37,334 nucleotides of DNA from Verrucomicrobiaceae bacterium (GCA_027485995.1 JAIXPW010000149.1:1-37334), one strand, 5' to 3'. Counted from the first letter of the stretch, positions 18,628-27,447 are shown. The notes: generated by a model from the letters alone, not told the origin. Numbers and translations are program-made.

Positions 18628-20505
18628 ATGGCTGACAACCAGACCACCGTCGCTCTCAACATCGGTTCCCAGCGGATCGGCATGGCCGTTTTCGAACCCT
18701 CGAAGAATGGCGGCCTCGTCCTCAAATCATACGACTCGGAATCCATCGTTGCCGATCCAGTCACCGATTCGATTCGCCAGTCCCAGACCAAGGCAGCGAT
18801 CGGGCAGCTCGTCCAGCGGCTGAAGCTTGGCAAGACCAAGGTCCGCTATGCGATCTCCGGCCAGTCGGTCTTCACTCGTTTCGTCAAGCTGCCGCCCCTC
18901 CAGGACGACAACATCGAGCAACTGGTGACCTTCGAGGCCCAGCAGCACGTGCCGTTCCCGATCAACGAGGTCGTCTGGGACTACGAGCTTCTGGAAAGCG
19001 CCGGCGAAAAGGAAGTCGTCATCGTCGCCATCAAGGGTGATGCCCTCGACGAGATCAACCGCGGCGTCAACGAAAACGGTCTCATCACCGCCGAGGTCGA
19101 TGTCGCCCCGATGGCCCTCTACAACTCGTTCCGGGCGGTCTATGGCAACGTCGAGGAGCCGATTCTCCTGATCGACATTGGGGCCAAGACCACCAACCTG
19201 CTTTACGTCGAAGGAGCCCGCTTCTTCACCCGCAGCATCGCCATCGGTGGCGTGTCCATCACGGCGGCCATCGCCAAGGAGTACGGCGTTTCCTTCATCG
19301 AGGCGGAAAGCCAGAAGGTCACCAATGGCCTCGTCGCCCTGGGTGGCGGCCACACCGAGCAGCTTGACGAATCCGTCGCCGCGCTCGCGATGACGATCCG
19401 CAATGCCCTGACTCGCCTCCCGGCGGAAATCGCCCGCACCACGAACTACTATCGCAGCCAGCACGGTGGAAATGCTCCCAAGCACGTCTTCCTGGCCGGC
19501 GGTGGCTCCAGCCTGCCTTACACGCGGGAGTTCTTCGAAGAGAAGCTTCACCTGCCGGTGGAGATCTTCAATCCCCTCGGCATTGTCACCATTGGCAAGT
19601 CGGTGGATGTTGACCGCCTCCAGAGCGAGGCCCACATGATGGGCGAGCTTGTCGGCCTGGGCCTTCGTGGCATCGGCAAGGCCAAGATCAACATCGACCT
19701 TGTGCCAGCGACCGTCGAGCAGTCGCGCGCTGCCGAACGGCGCAAACCGCTGCTCATCGCCGCCGCCGCGATCCTGATCGCGGGTGCTGGTGCCTATGCG
19801 GGTTTCCAGACCATGGCCGCTCGAAAGGCCGCCGACGAGGCCAAGACCATGAGCGATGCGGCGGAGAAACTCGCGCCGGTTCAGGCTGAGATCACCGCCC
19901 TGCTCAAGAAAGAGGCTGACCTTCGCCGCGTGGCCGATGCCTACGTCAACGCAGAGGCCGACCGCACCTTCTGGGTGGATGCCGTTGCCGAGCTCCGTGG
20001 TGCTTTCGCCAGTGATGCCGTCTGGCTCACCGAGCTGGTTCCGCTCGCCGATCACAACCCATTTCCTCCGGCTGCTGCGGAAGGCGCGCCCAAGGTTTCG
20101 GGAGTCGGCACTGAAGTCGTGAAAGCGGATTTCGTCGCCTCTGCCTACGGGACTTCCTCCCTCATTGAGGTGAAAGCCCCAGCCGCTCCGGTTCAGCCAG
20201 TGAAGGGCAAGAAGCCGGCAGCTGCTCCCGAAGCGCCCGAGTCCACCGCCAACGCCATCCGCATTCGCGGGCTGTGGCGGGAGAATCCCCAGAGCCAGAA
20301 CCTCGTCACCGCCCTGCTCAAGAAGCTGAAGGAAGGGAACTCCACCCACTTCAAGTTCAAGACGCTTGGCCCCGATGGCAAGACGGAGATCGAGATCCCG
20401 GATGAGAAGATCCTCATCGAGGTCAAGCCCAAGGCCGAAGCCGGCGAGTTCGCCCTGCCATTCGAAATCATCCTGCCTCTGGCCCGCCCGGTGGCCATCA
20501 AGTAA
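18628..20505 (+). CDS. pilM: PilM-PilN fusion protein (Amuc_1101-like)
   Basis: The 625-residue protein combines two pilus-assembly parts. Residues 1-345 are a PilM/FtsA-like actin-fold ATPase, with the phosphate-1 motif VALNIGSQRIGMAVFE near residue 8, phosphate-2 LLIDIGAKTTNLLYVEG near 187, and the adenosine motif VFLAGGGSSLP near 290. Residues 353-360 read INIDLVP, like the INLLP motif at the N-terminus of PilN that binds PilM. One transmembrane helix follows (about 375-397), then a helical, probably coiled-coil stretch to about 450, a Pro/Ala-rich linker (about 510-535), and an alpha/beta C-terminal part as in PilN. In classical systems PilM is cytoplasmic and PilN is a separate inner-membrane protein. 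The gene is 70 bp after the Amuc_1102-like gene and 21 bp before the Amuc_1100-like gene. Confidence 0.88.
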   Translation: MADNQTTVALNIGSQRIGMAVFEPSKNGGLVLKSYDSESIVADPVTDSIRQSQTKAAIGQLVQRLKLGKTKVRYAISGQSVFTRFVKLPPLQDDNIEQLVTFEAQQHVPFPINEVVWDYELLESAGEKEVVIVAIKGDALDEINRGVNENGLITAEVDVAPMALYNSFRAVYGNVEEPILLIDIGAKTTNLLYVEGARFFTRSIAIGGVSITAAIAKEYGVSFIEAESQKVTNGLVALGGGHTEQLDESVAALAMTIRNALTRLPAEIARTTNYYRSQHGGNAPKHVFLAGGGSSLPYTREFFEEKLHLPVEIFNPLGIVTIGKSVDVDRLQSEAHMMGELVGLGLRGIGKAKINIDLVPATVEQSRAAERRKPLLIAAAAILIAGAGAYAGFQTMAARKAADEAKTMSDAAEKLAPVQAEITALLKKEADLRRVADAYVNAEADRTFWVDAVAELRGAFASDAVWLTELVPLADHNPFPPAAAEGAPKVSGVGTEVVKADFVASAYGTSSLIEVKAPAAPVQPVKGKKPAAAPEAPESTANAIRIRGLWRENPQSQNLVTALLKKLKEGNSTHFKFKTLGPDGKTEIEIPDEKILIEVKPKAEAGEFALPFEIILPLARPVAIK

Positions 20506-20526
20506 CCCATTTCCCCAGATTTCCCA

Positions 20527-21507
20527 ATGAGTTGGATCAAGGACAATTCTTTCGTCGCCGCCCTCAGCGGCATCACCGTCGTTGCGACGGGAGCCCTCGT
20601 GTTCTTCGGATCACACAGCTCCGGCAACTATCAAGCCAGCCTCGACGAATACATCGCCAATTCCGCCAAGGTGGCCGAGGCCGAAAAGCTCTCGATCTAT
20701 CCGAGCGCTGATCTCGCCCAGGCCAAGAAGAAGGCGCTGAACGACTACCGCTCGGATCTCACCAAGCTCCAGTCGAACTTTTCCTCCTACCGGCCGGAGT
20801 CCCTCAAAAAGCTCAGCGGCCAGGAGTTCATCGACAACCTCAAGGCGGCCGACACCAAGGTCCGCGAGGCCTTCAAGGCCTCCAAGACCACCGTTCCGGA
20901 TGCCTTCTTCCTCGGCTTCGAGGCCTACAAGGGTGGTGCTCTCGCCAAGGAGGGGGCCACCGGCATCCTCGACTACCAGCTCGGCGCTGCCTCCGAACTC
21001 TTCACGTCCCTCGCCACGGCCGCTCCCACGGAGCTGAAGAACGTTTATCGCAGCCCCCTCGTGGAAGAAGGCGGTGGAACCTTCGATCCAAAGGATTCGA
21101 TCTATCGCCCACTTTCCTTTGAAGTCACCTTCACCGGGGTCGAGCGCTCGGTTCGGGAATTCATCACCGCACTTGGCGCTTCGGATACTTACTACTACAG
21201 CATTCGTAGCATCCGCATCAACAATGCCAGGGACAAGGGCCCGGGACCGGAGGACGCCAAGTTCGAGACCGCCAAGCCGGCGGCAGGTGCTCCCGGCAGC
21301 GATCCTTTCGGAGGTGGCGCATTCGTGATCCCCGGCGAGGCTGCCCCCGCAACGCCTGCCCCTGCTGCTCCAGCTGCTGCCGCCAAGCCTGCCGCCCCGG
21401 ATTCCGGACGCATCCTCCAAAAGGTGCTCGGCGACGAGGAACTCACGGTGTTCCTGCGAATCGATGTGCTTCAGTTCCTTCCAACCAAGGAACTTCCCAA
21501 ACCCTGA
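20527..21507 (+). CDS. Amuc_1100-like inner-membrane protein, PilO position
   Basis: The 326-residue protein has one N-terminal transmembrane helix (about 10-29) and no cleavable signal, then long helices (about 35-125) and alpha/beta regions. Recalled Amuc_1100 sequence aligns by eye with the second half: here YRPLSFEVTFTGVERSVREF and YYYSIRSIRINNAR, in Akkermansia a WTPMPLEIAFQGDRESV-like segment and a VNSIRIRNER-like segment. The C-terminal strand GDEELTVFLRIDVLQFL matches a GKEQVFVQVSLNLVHF-like ending. Between them lies an Ala/Pro-rich linker (about 260-300), also present in Akkermansia. Amuc_1100 is known for host-immune effects of the gut species. By position after PilM-PilN and by architecture (short N-terminus, one helix, coiled coil, ferredoxin-like domain) it fits PilO. 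Confidence 0.87.
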   Translation: MSWIKDNSFVAALSGITVVATGALVFFGSHSSGNYQASLDEYIANSAKVAEAEKLSIYPSADLAQAKKKALNDYRSDLTKLQSNFSSYRPESLKKLSGQEFIDNLKAADTKVREAFKASKTTVPDAFFLGFEAYKGGALAKEGATGILDYQLGAASELFTSLATAAPTELKNVYRSPLVEEGGGTFDPKDSIYRPLSFEVTFTGVERSVREFITALGASDTYYYSIRSIRINNARDKGPGPEDAKFETAKPAAGAPGSDPFGGGAFVIPGEAAPATPAPAAPAAAAKPAAPDSGRILQKVLGDEELTVFLRIDVLQFLPTKELPKP

Positions 21508-21531
21508 TCTAACCCGATTTTCCTGATCTCG

Positions 21532-22587
21532 ATGTCCTGGATTTCCCAAAATTACGAAAAAGCCGCCATAGGTGCCGCCGTTGTGGCGGCCGCAGGCCTG
21601 GCCTACCTTGGCTGGTCCAAGGTCAACGGAGTGTCCGATGAATTCCCCAACACCACCAAGGGTGGAGGAGGCAAGAACACGGCCGTGCAGGGGGCGGAAG
21701 CCATTCCCCGGGCCCTCAGTTCCCTGACCCAGAAACGGGTCTGGTCCCAAGGGGCGGATGGGGATCGCCCGGTCGACCTGTTCACCGGCATTGCCCTGTT
21801 TGTCAAAAAGTCCGCTCCCACTGTGCCAATTGATCTGGTCAAGGGCGAGATGGTTCATCCGCCTGTTCCAAACACCTGGTGGCTTGAGAACCGCATCGAT
21901 CCCGGCTTCGGAGATGCCCTCCAGAGGGACCCGGACGACGATGGCTTCTCGAACCTCGAAGAGTTCAACGCCAAGACCAATCCGAACGCGGAGAAGTCTC
22001 ATCCCAGCCTGATCGCCAAGCTCGTGTATCAGTCGGATGAGGCCCTGCAATGGTTCCTCGAGCCCGGAATCGACGATGGTGCCGGAAACTACTCCTTCAG
22101 ATACGCGGACAGCAAGAAGGGCGTCAACCGTGTCAGCTCCTCCGCCATGGCGAAGCCCGGTGACCTGTTCTTCGCCGCTCCGCCGATGGCGAACCGCTTC
22201 AAATTCCTTTCCACCGAGAAGCGCCAGGAAAAGAATCCCCGGACCAACGCGATCGAGGACAAGACCTACGTGAAGATCGAGGACCAGAAGGAAAACAAGA
22301 AGGGCAAGATCTACGAAATCCCCCAGGGCATTCTGGATACGATCAAGCCGAACTACTACCAGTATGACCGCTCCGCCGTCCTGACCCTTGAGGCCCTGGG
22401 TGAATCCGGCAAGCAGTTCAAGGTGGAGGAGAACACCCGCTTTTCGCTGCCACCCGGCTCCGACAAGAAGGATTACCTCCTGAAATCCGTCACTCCTGAG
22501 AAGATCGAGGTCGAGTACGTCGATCCCTCAGGTGCCACCAAAACTCTCGAATTCCGCAAGGGCGCAGCCCCCACCGGAGACCAATGA
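21532..22587 (+). CDS. Amuc_1099-like membrane-anchored protein with calcium-binding-type motif, PilP position
   Basis: The 351-residue protein begins MSWISQNYEKAAIGAAVVAA, one N-terminal helix (about 11-28), followed by a Gly/Lys linker and a periplasmic region. Residues 133-145 read DPDDDGFSNLEEF, followed by an NPNA turn; this is the Asp-rich loop of thrombospondin type-3/EF-hand-like repeats, likely to bind calcium. The C-terminal third is beta-rich (YVKIEDQKENKKGKIYEIP, then IEVEYVDPSGATKTLEF). Its place between the Amuc_1100-like and secretin genes equals Amuc_1099, and PilP in the pilMNOPQ operon. PilP is a lipoprotein that links PilNO to PilQ; this protein has no lipobox, so it is anchored differently. 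The first four residues MSWI are shared with the preceding gene's product. Confidence 0.78.
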   Translation: MSWISQNYEKAAIGAAVVAAAGLAYLGWSKVNGVSDEFPNTTKGGGGKNTAVQGAEAIPRALSSLTQKRVWSQGADGDRPVDLFTGIALFVKKSAPTVPIDLVKGEMVHPPVPNTWWLENRIDPGFGDALQRDPDDDGFSNLEEFNAKTNPNAEKSHPSLIAKLVYQSDEALQWFLEPGIDDGAGNYSFRYADSKKGVNRVSSSAMAKPGDLFFAAPPMANRFKFLSTEKRQEKNPRTNAIEDKTYVKIEDQKENKKGKIYEIPQGILDTIKPNYYQYDRSAVLTLEALGESGKQFKVEENTRFSLPPGSDKKDYLLKSVTPEKIEVEYVDPSGATKTLEFRKGAAPTGDQ

Positions 22588-22648
22588 TTCTTTCAGAAAA
22601 AATCGCTTTCCAAAACTCGTGAACCCCGGCAAGAACCAACCGCCAACC

Positions 22649-25279
22649 ATGCAAAAAACGCCATTGTATCGAACCAGTCGCACTGCTGTCACCCTGATGG
22701 CGGTTGCCGCCGCCATGCCAACCATGGTGTCGGTCGCCTCAGCCGACGAACTGACCGGACTCGCCCAGCGCGAAATGATCCGCCGTCAGGAAGCCGTCGC
22801 CGATGGAGACCGCCTTCTCAACGAAGGACGCGCCGCCTACGCCAAGGGAGATTTCCAACAGGCCGTGGACAAGTATCGCCAGGCGCTCGATCGCGTGCCG
22901 GATGCTCCGCTTCTGGCTGATCGCCGCCAGAGCTACACCCAGCATCTGACCGATGCCAGTGTCGCCCTCGCCCAGCAGTTCCGCAAGGTTGGCAAGTATG
23001 ACGAGGCCCGTGCCCTTCTCGAAGGCGTGCTGAAGCCAGGCGTTGACCCGGAAAACCTCGACGCCAAGCGTGAACTCGACTGGCTCGACGACCCGATCCG
23101 CACCAACCCGGCGCTGGACTACGAACACACCCAGAAGGTGGACAAGGTCCGCAAGAGCCTCTATTTGGGAGAGGGCAATTACAATCTCGGCAAGTTTGAC
23201 GCCGCGAAGCGTGATTTCGAAGCCGTTCTTCGCCTCGACCCCTACAACACGGCTGCCCGCCGTTGGATGGAGAAGCTGGATCAGGCCAAGTCCGACTACT
23301 ACCGTGCTGCCTATGACCAGACCCGCGCCCATCTTCTGATGGAAGTGGACAAGGCATGGGAACTCGCCATCCCGACGGATGCCCCAGTGATCGCGGGTCC
23401 AAGCGACGCTCCGAGCAAGGAAAGGGGTGTCGGTTACATCACTGCCAAGCTTCGGACGATTGTCGTGCCGCAGATCAACTTCGAGGACACCACCGTCGAG
23501 GAAGCCATCGACTTCCTCCGCCAGCGTGCCTTCGAGCTGGATACCACCACGACCGATCCTGCCAGCAAGGGTGTCAACTTCGTCATCCGCCGCCCCAACA
23601 AGCCAGCGGCCGGTGCTCCGGATGCCGGCCTGGATGCCGGTGCTGCCGTCCCACTGGGCGGTGGAGCTGACCCGAGTGCCCTCCGCATCAAGGAGCTCCG
23701 TATTCGCAACGTGCCTCTCGCCGTCGCCCTCAAGTACATTTGCGATGCCACCAAGCTTCGCTACAAGGTTGACGAGTTCGCCGTTACCCTCGTTCCACAG
23801 ACCGAGACCATCGAGGAGCTCTTCACCCGTTCCTTCAATGTCCCGCCGGACTTCTCCGCCAGCATTGGTGGTGGTGCCGATGCTGGCGGCGGTGGCGGAG
23901 AGGTGGATCCTTTTGCTGCCGGAACTGGCGACACCGCCGGTCCAGCCAAGCTGAGTGCTCGTCCTTCGATCACGAAGTTGCTCGAAGGTGCAGGTATCAA
24001 GTTCCCAACGGGAAGCTCGGCAAGCCTCAGCGCCAACGGTGTGCTTCTCGTCACCAACACCCCGACCGAACTCGACAAGATCGAGCAGTTGGTGGAGGCA
24101 GGGAGGACCCGTTCCCCGAAGCAGGTCAAGATCACCACCAAGTTCGTTGAAATCTCCCAAGAGAACAGCGATGAGCTCGGCTTCGACTGGATCGTTTCTC
24201 CCTTCGGTCTCAATGCCAACAGCCTGTTCCTCGGCGGCGGCACGATCGGCAATGGACTGGCCCGCACGAATTCCGACTTCATGAGCCCGGTCAACGGGGT
24301 GACGATTCCCGGTGTTCCTGCCGCTCCCGGACAGAATGTGACCGACATCGTGACCGGCGGTCTCCGCAGCGGTCAGGGTGCGATCAACAAGAACAACATC
24401 GACGCCCTCCTGAACAACCCGAATCGCACTGCTCAGGCTGCCAATGTGGCACCAGGCATCATGGCCCTCACCGGTCTGTTCTCCGACGGTCAGGTCCAGC
24501 TCATCATGCGCGGTCTGGCCCAGAAGAAGGGAACCGACCTGATGACCGCTCCGAGCGTGACCGCACGTTCCGGCCAGAAGGCGACGATCGAGATCATCCG
24601 TGAATTCATCTACCCGACCGAATACGAACCCCCGGAACTTCCAAACTCTGTCGGTGCGACCGGTGGTGGTGGTGGCCTCGGCCTGCAGCAGTCGGCCGGT
24701 ATCTTCCCGGTGACTCCCGCGACTCCAACCGCATTCGAAACCCGGAATACGGGGGTGACCCTCGAAATCGAGCCGACCATCGGTGACAACGATTTCGTGA
24801 TCGACCTCCGTTTTGTTCCGGAAATCGTCGAGTTCGAAGGCTTCATCAACTACGGCAGCCCGATCCAGTCGCCCGCCACGGACTTCCTCGGAAATCCGAC
24901 GACGGTGACCATCACCGAGAACCGCATTGAAATGCCGGTCTTCTCGAGCCGCCGGGTCAACACCTCGCTGACCATCTATGACGGCTACACCGTTGCAGTG
25001 GGTGGGCTGATGCGTGAAGATGTGCAGAACGTCGATGACAAGGTGCCGATTCTCGGAGACATTCCGATTCTTGGCCGCCTGTTCCAGTCGAAGGCTGAGA
25101 ACCGGATCAAGAGCAACCTGATCATCTTCGTGACCGCACAGATCATTGATGCCACCGGTCGTCCGCTTCGTGGAGCTGACGCCAGCACGCCAGCCGCTCC
25201 GACGCTTGGCGGTGGCGCTGGAGACCTTGCCCTTCCGGATGGCGGACCTGGTGTCCTGCCACCGGTGCCGGGCAACTGA
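22649..25279 (+). CDS. pilQ: TPR-secretin outer-membrane channel (Amuc_1098-like, PilQ/GspD type)
   Basis: The 876-residue protein starts with a signal peptide (cleavage near Ala32, SVASA-DE). Residues about 35-235 form tetratricopeptide-like helices (AAYAKGDFQQAVDKYRQALD and two more repeats). Two secretin N-type modules follow, one from about 274 (INFEDTTVEEAIDFL) and one at about 434-484 (ending TPTELDKIEQLVEAG). The secretin barrel covers about 488-830, with VPILGDIPILGRLF at 799-812 as the classical signature, preceded by TVAVGGLM. Gly-rich loops (GGGADAGGGGGE, GATGGGGGLG) interrupt the domains. Secretins form the outer-membrane pore for type IV pili or type II secretion. The reading frame is open upstream to 22532, but that part overlaps the previous gene; ATG 22649 gives a proper signal peptide. 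The gene closes the operon. Confidence 0.93.
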   Translation: MQKTPLYRTSRTAVTLMAVAAAMPTMVSVASADELTGLAQREMIRRQEAVADGDRLLNEGRAAYAKGDFQQAVDKYRQALDRVPDAPLLADRRQSYTQHLTDASVALAQQFRKVGKYDEARALLEGVLKPGVDPENLDAKRELDWLDDPIRTNPALDYEHTQKVDKVRKSLYLGEGNYNLGKFDAAKRDFEAVLRLDPYNTAARRWMEKLDQAKSDYYRAAYDQTRAHLLMEVDKAWELAIPTDAPVIAGPSDAPSKERGVGYITAKLRTIVVPQINFEDTTVEEAIDFLRQRAFELDTTTTDPASKGVNFVIRRPNKPAAGAPDAGLDAGAAVPLGGGADPSALRIKELRIRNVPLAVALKYICDATKLRYKVDEFAVTLVPQTETIEELFTRSFNVPPDFSASIGGGADAGGGGGEVDPFAAGTGDTAGPAKLSARPSITKLLEGAGIKFPTGSSASLSANGVLLVTNTPTELDKIEQLVEAGRTRSPKQVKITTKFVEISQENSDELGFDWIVSPFGLNANSLFLGGGTIGNGLARTNSDFMSPVNGVTIPGVPAAPGQNVTDIVTGGLRSGQGAINKNNIDALLNNPNRTAQAANVAPGIMALTGLFSDGQVQLIMRGLAQKKGTDLMTAPSVTARSGQKATIEIIREFIYPTEYEPPELPNSVGATGGGGGLGLQQSAGIFPVTPATPTAFETRNTGVTLEIEPTIGDNDFVIDLRFVPEIVEFEGFINYGSPIQSPATDFLGNPTTVTITENRIEMPVFSSRRVNTSLTIYDGYTVAVGGLMREDVQNVDDKVPILGDIPILGRLFQSKAENRIKSNLIIFVTAQIIDATGRPLRGADASTPAAPTLGGGAGDLALPDGGPGVLPPVPGN

Positions 25280-25303
25280 TCCATAGCCGAATAGATTCAC
25301 CAG

Positions 25304-25340
25304 ACGGGCGGGGGAGCGATCCTCCGCCCGTTTGCGTTTT
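25304..25340 (+). terminator. Rho-independent terminator after the secretin gene
   Basis: An 8-bp stem (ACGGGCGG at 25304-25311, CCGCCCGT at 25324-25331) is followed by TTGCGTTTT. It lies 25 bp after the secretin stop and ends the pilus-like operon before coaE. Confidence 0.8.
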
Positions 25341-25380
25341 CAGGGGTTTTGATTCCAGCGGATCCATGCTTTGCTCGGGC

Positions 25381-25977
25381 ATGCTCACCTTTGCGCTCAC
25401 CGGAGGAATCGCGACCGGGAAATCAACGGTCTGTCGCCTGATCGGTGAAATGATTCCCGGGGCCCGGATCTTTGACAGCGATGCCTGTGTCAGATCCCTG
25501 CTTGAGCTGGATTCCGGAGTCGCGCACTCGATTGAAGGGCTCTTCGGTCCAGCGAGTCTGACGCCGGAAGGAAGGGTGGACCGTGGATTCCTCAGGGGAA
25601 TCGTGTTTGCGGATCTGGAAAGCCGCAGCCGTCTGGAGGGGGTGCTGCATCCGAGGGTGCGTGAGGATTGTCTTGCGTCGCGGGATCTGGCGGCTAAGGA
25701 AGGGGCAGCGCTTTTCGTCGCGGACATCCCGCTGTTGTTCGAAAAGAACTTCGACTTTGGTCAGGATCGCAGCCTGATATCGGCAACCACCCGGTTGACC
25801 CAGGTCCACCGGCTGAAGGCGCGCAACGGTTTTGACAGCCAACTGGTGGAATCGATCCTCGCCGCGCAACTGCCGCTGGAGGAAAAGCTCCGCCGGGCCG
25901 ACGTGGTGTTCTGGAACGAAGGTCCGCTGGAAGTCCTGCGCCGCCAAGTCCACCGTTTTTCCCTTTCCATCCCATGA
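25381..25977 (+). CDS. coaE: Dephospho-CoA kinase
   Basis: The 198-residue enzyme phosphorylates dephospho-CoA in the last step of coenzyme A synthesis. The start MLTFALTGGIATGKST contains the P-loop typical of CoaE, and FDSDACVRSLLE supplies the conserved Asp after strand 2. LHPRVRE, VADIPLLFE and the late segment LEEKLRRADVVFWNEG are all family features. The ATG at 25381 is preferred to the one at 25366 because it places the P-loop at the usual distance from the N-terminus. The stop overlaps the rho start by 4 bp (ATGA), so the two genes are translationally coupled. Confidence 0.93.
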   Translation: MLTFALTGGIATGKSTVCRLIGEMIPGARIFDSDACVRSLLELDSGVAHSIEGLFGPASLTPEGRVDRGFLRGIVFADLESRSRLEGVLHPRVREDCLASRDLAAKEGAALFVADIPLLFEKNFDFGQDRSLISATTRLTQVHRLKARNGFDSQLVESILAAQLPLEEKLRRADVVFWNEGPLEVLRRQVHRFSLSIP

Positions 25978-27314
25978 TTCCAAACGATTCCGAGCCCGTT
26001 TCCGAGACGCTTCCCGAAACCGCCACCGCCGTGGCTGAGGAGGTGCGCCCGCCGCTTCCGGAGACCATTGACATCAATGCCTTCCGCCGCAAGCCACTGG
26101 CGGAACTGATCGCCATGGCGGATGCCTCGACGCTTCGGATTCCGGCCGGGCTTTCGAAGAGCGAGCTGACCTTCGAATTGCTGAATTTTTTCAGCAGGGA
26201 AGGGGTTGAACTCGCCGGGGAAGGGGTGCTGGAGCTGACCAAGGACAATTTCGCCTTGTTGCGGGATCCTGCCCGCAGCTTCAAGCCCTCTCCGGATGAC
26301 ATCCAGCTGCCGCATGCCATGGTGCGCGACCTTGGACTCAGGACCGGGCAGTTGATGCGGGTGAAGGTTCGTGGTCCACGGGATCGCGAGAAGTACCTGA
26401 TGGCGTCCGCCGCGATCGAGGTCGAGGGCGATGCGGTGGAGGGCTACAAGGCTCCGACGGAGTTTGACCGCCTGACGCCGCTTTTCCCGGACCGGAGGAT
26501 CATTCTGGAATGCGAGGGGCCGGAGTTCCTGAGCGTGAGGGTGCTTGATCTGGTGGCCCCGCTCGGAAAAGGCCAGCGTGGCCTGATCGTCGCGCCGCCT
26601 CGTGGTGGTAAGACCATCCTGCTGAAGCAGATCGCCAAGGCCATTCGCAAGAATCATCCGGAGGCGATGCTGGTGATCCTGCTGCTGGACGAACGTCCGG
26701 AGGAGGTGACGGATTTTGAGGAAACGGTGGGGGCCGAGGTGTTTGCCTCTACGTTCGACGAGGCCCCGAGGCGTCACGCCCAGGTCGCGGACCTGGTGCT
26801 GGAGCGTGCCAAGCGTCTCGTCGAGCAGGGTAAGGATGTGATCCTGCTGCTGGACAGCCTGACCCGACTGGCGCGCGGGCACAATTCGTCAATGCAGGGG
26901 GGGCCGATCGGCTCGGGCGGCATCAGCCCGGCGGCTCTTCAGAAGTCCGGGAAGTTTTTCGGAGCGGCCCGCAATATCGAGGACGGTGGAAGTCTGACGA
27001 TCCTCGCCACCGCGTTGGTCGAGACGGAGAGCCGGATGGACGACGTCATTTTCGAGGAATTCAAGGGCAAGGGCAACATGGAGGTGAAGCTGGACCGGGA
27101 GCTCGCGGAGCGGCGTGTGTTTCCGGCGATCCACATTCCCCAGTCCGGAACCCGGAACGATGACCGGCTTTACCACCCGGAGGAGTTTGTCCGGGTTCTC
27201 GACATCCGCCGCCAGCTGGCGCAGCTGCCGGTGGGGGATGCCATTGAGACCTTGATGACGAACCTGAGGGCAACGAAAACCAACGCCGAGCTTCTTTTGC
27301 GCGGCTTGCGCTGA
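25974..27314 (+). CDS. rho: Transcription termination factor Rho
   Basis: The 446-residue protein is a hexameric RNA helicase that ends transcription. Residues 1-45 are a short acidic lead, then the Rho N-terminal helix bundle ([19 protein letters not shown]), the cold-shock-like RNA-binding domain to about 170, and the ATPase. Walker A is APPRGGKT (about 207-214), where E. coli has KAGKT, so the first Lys is Arg. Walker B lies in [14 protein letters not shown], and the Q- and R-loop area is visible as [17 protein letters not shown] and [11 protein letters not shown]. Length and layout are normal, without a large insertion. It overlaps coaE by 4 bp. About 140 bp without any recognisable signal follow before the next gene. 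Confidence 0.95.
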   Translation: MIPNDSEPVSETLPETATAVAEEVRPPLPETIDINAFRRKPLAELIAMADASTLRIPAGLSKSELTFELLNFFSREGVELAGEGVLELTKDNFALLRDPARSFKPSPDDIQLPHAMVRDLGLRTGQLMRVKVRGPRDREKYLMASAAIEVEGDAVEGYKAPTEFDRLTPLFPDRRIILECEGPEFLSVRVLDLVAPLGKGQRGLIVAPPRGGKTILLKQIAKAIRKNHPEAMLVILLLDERPEEVTDFEETVGAEVFASTFDEAPRRHAQVADLVLERAKRLVEQGKDVILLLDSLTRLARGHNSSMQGGPIGSGGISPAALQKSGKFFGAARNIEDGGSLTILATALVETESRMDDVIFEEFKGKGNMEVKLDRELAERRVFPAIHIPQSGTRNDDRLYHPEEFVRVLDIRRQLAQLPVGDAIETLMTNLRATKTNAELLLRGLR

Positions 27315-27439
27315 GAATGGGGCAGGCTGTCTGGAAATGGCCTTCAACCCTGAACAAGTCGCGGGGTTGCTGAGTTTTTCTTCTTGGTCGGCTTTCGTGA
27401 TCGGACCCATAGAAACTACTTGCCATCGACTGGTTGCTG

Positions 27440-27447
27440 AAGGAGGT
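27440..27447 (+). promoter_or_regulatory. Perfect Shine-Dalgarno that fixes the start of the next gene
   Basis: AAGGAGGT lies 7 bases before the GTG at 27455. This decides for GTG 27455 over the upstream TTG at 27434. It is notable because most genes in this window have no such motif. Confidence 0.85.

Noticed and set aside
18727..20349. A 540-residue minus-strand frame opposite the PilM-PilN gene
   Set aside because: It is the mirror of a gene with complete PilM motifs and has no start context or domain of its own.
22739..25300. An 853-residue minus-strand frame opposite the secretin gene
   Set aside because: The plus strand encodes an unmistakable secretin; the antisense translation has no recognisable motif.
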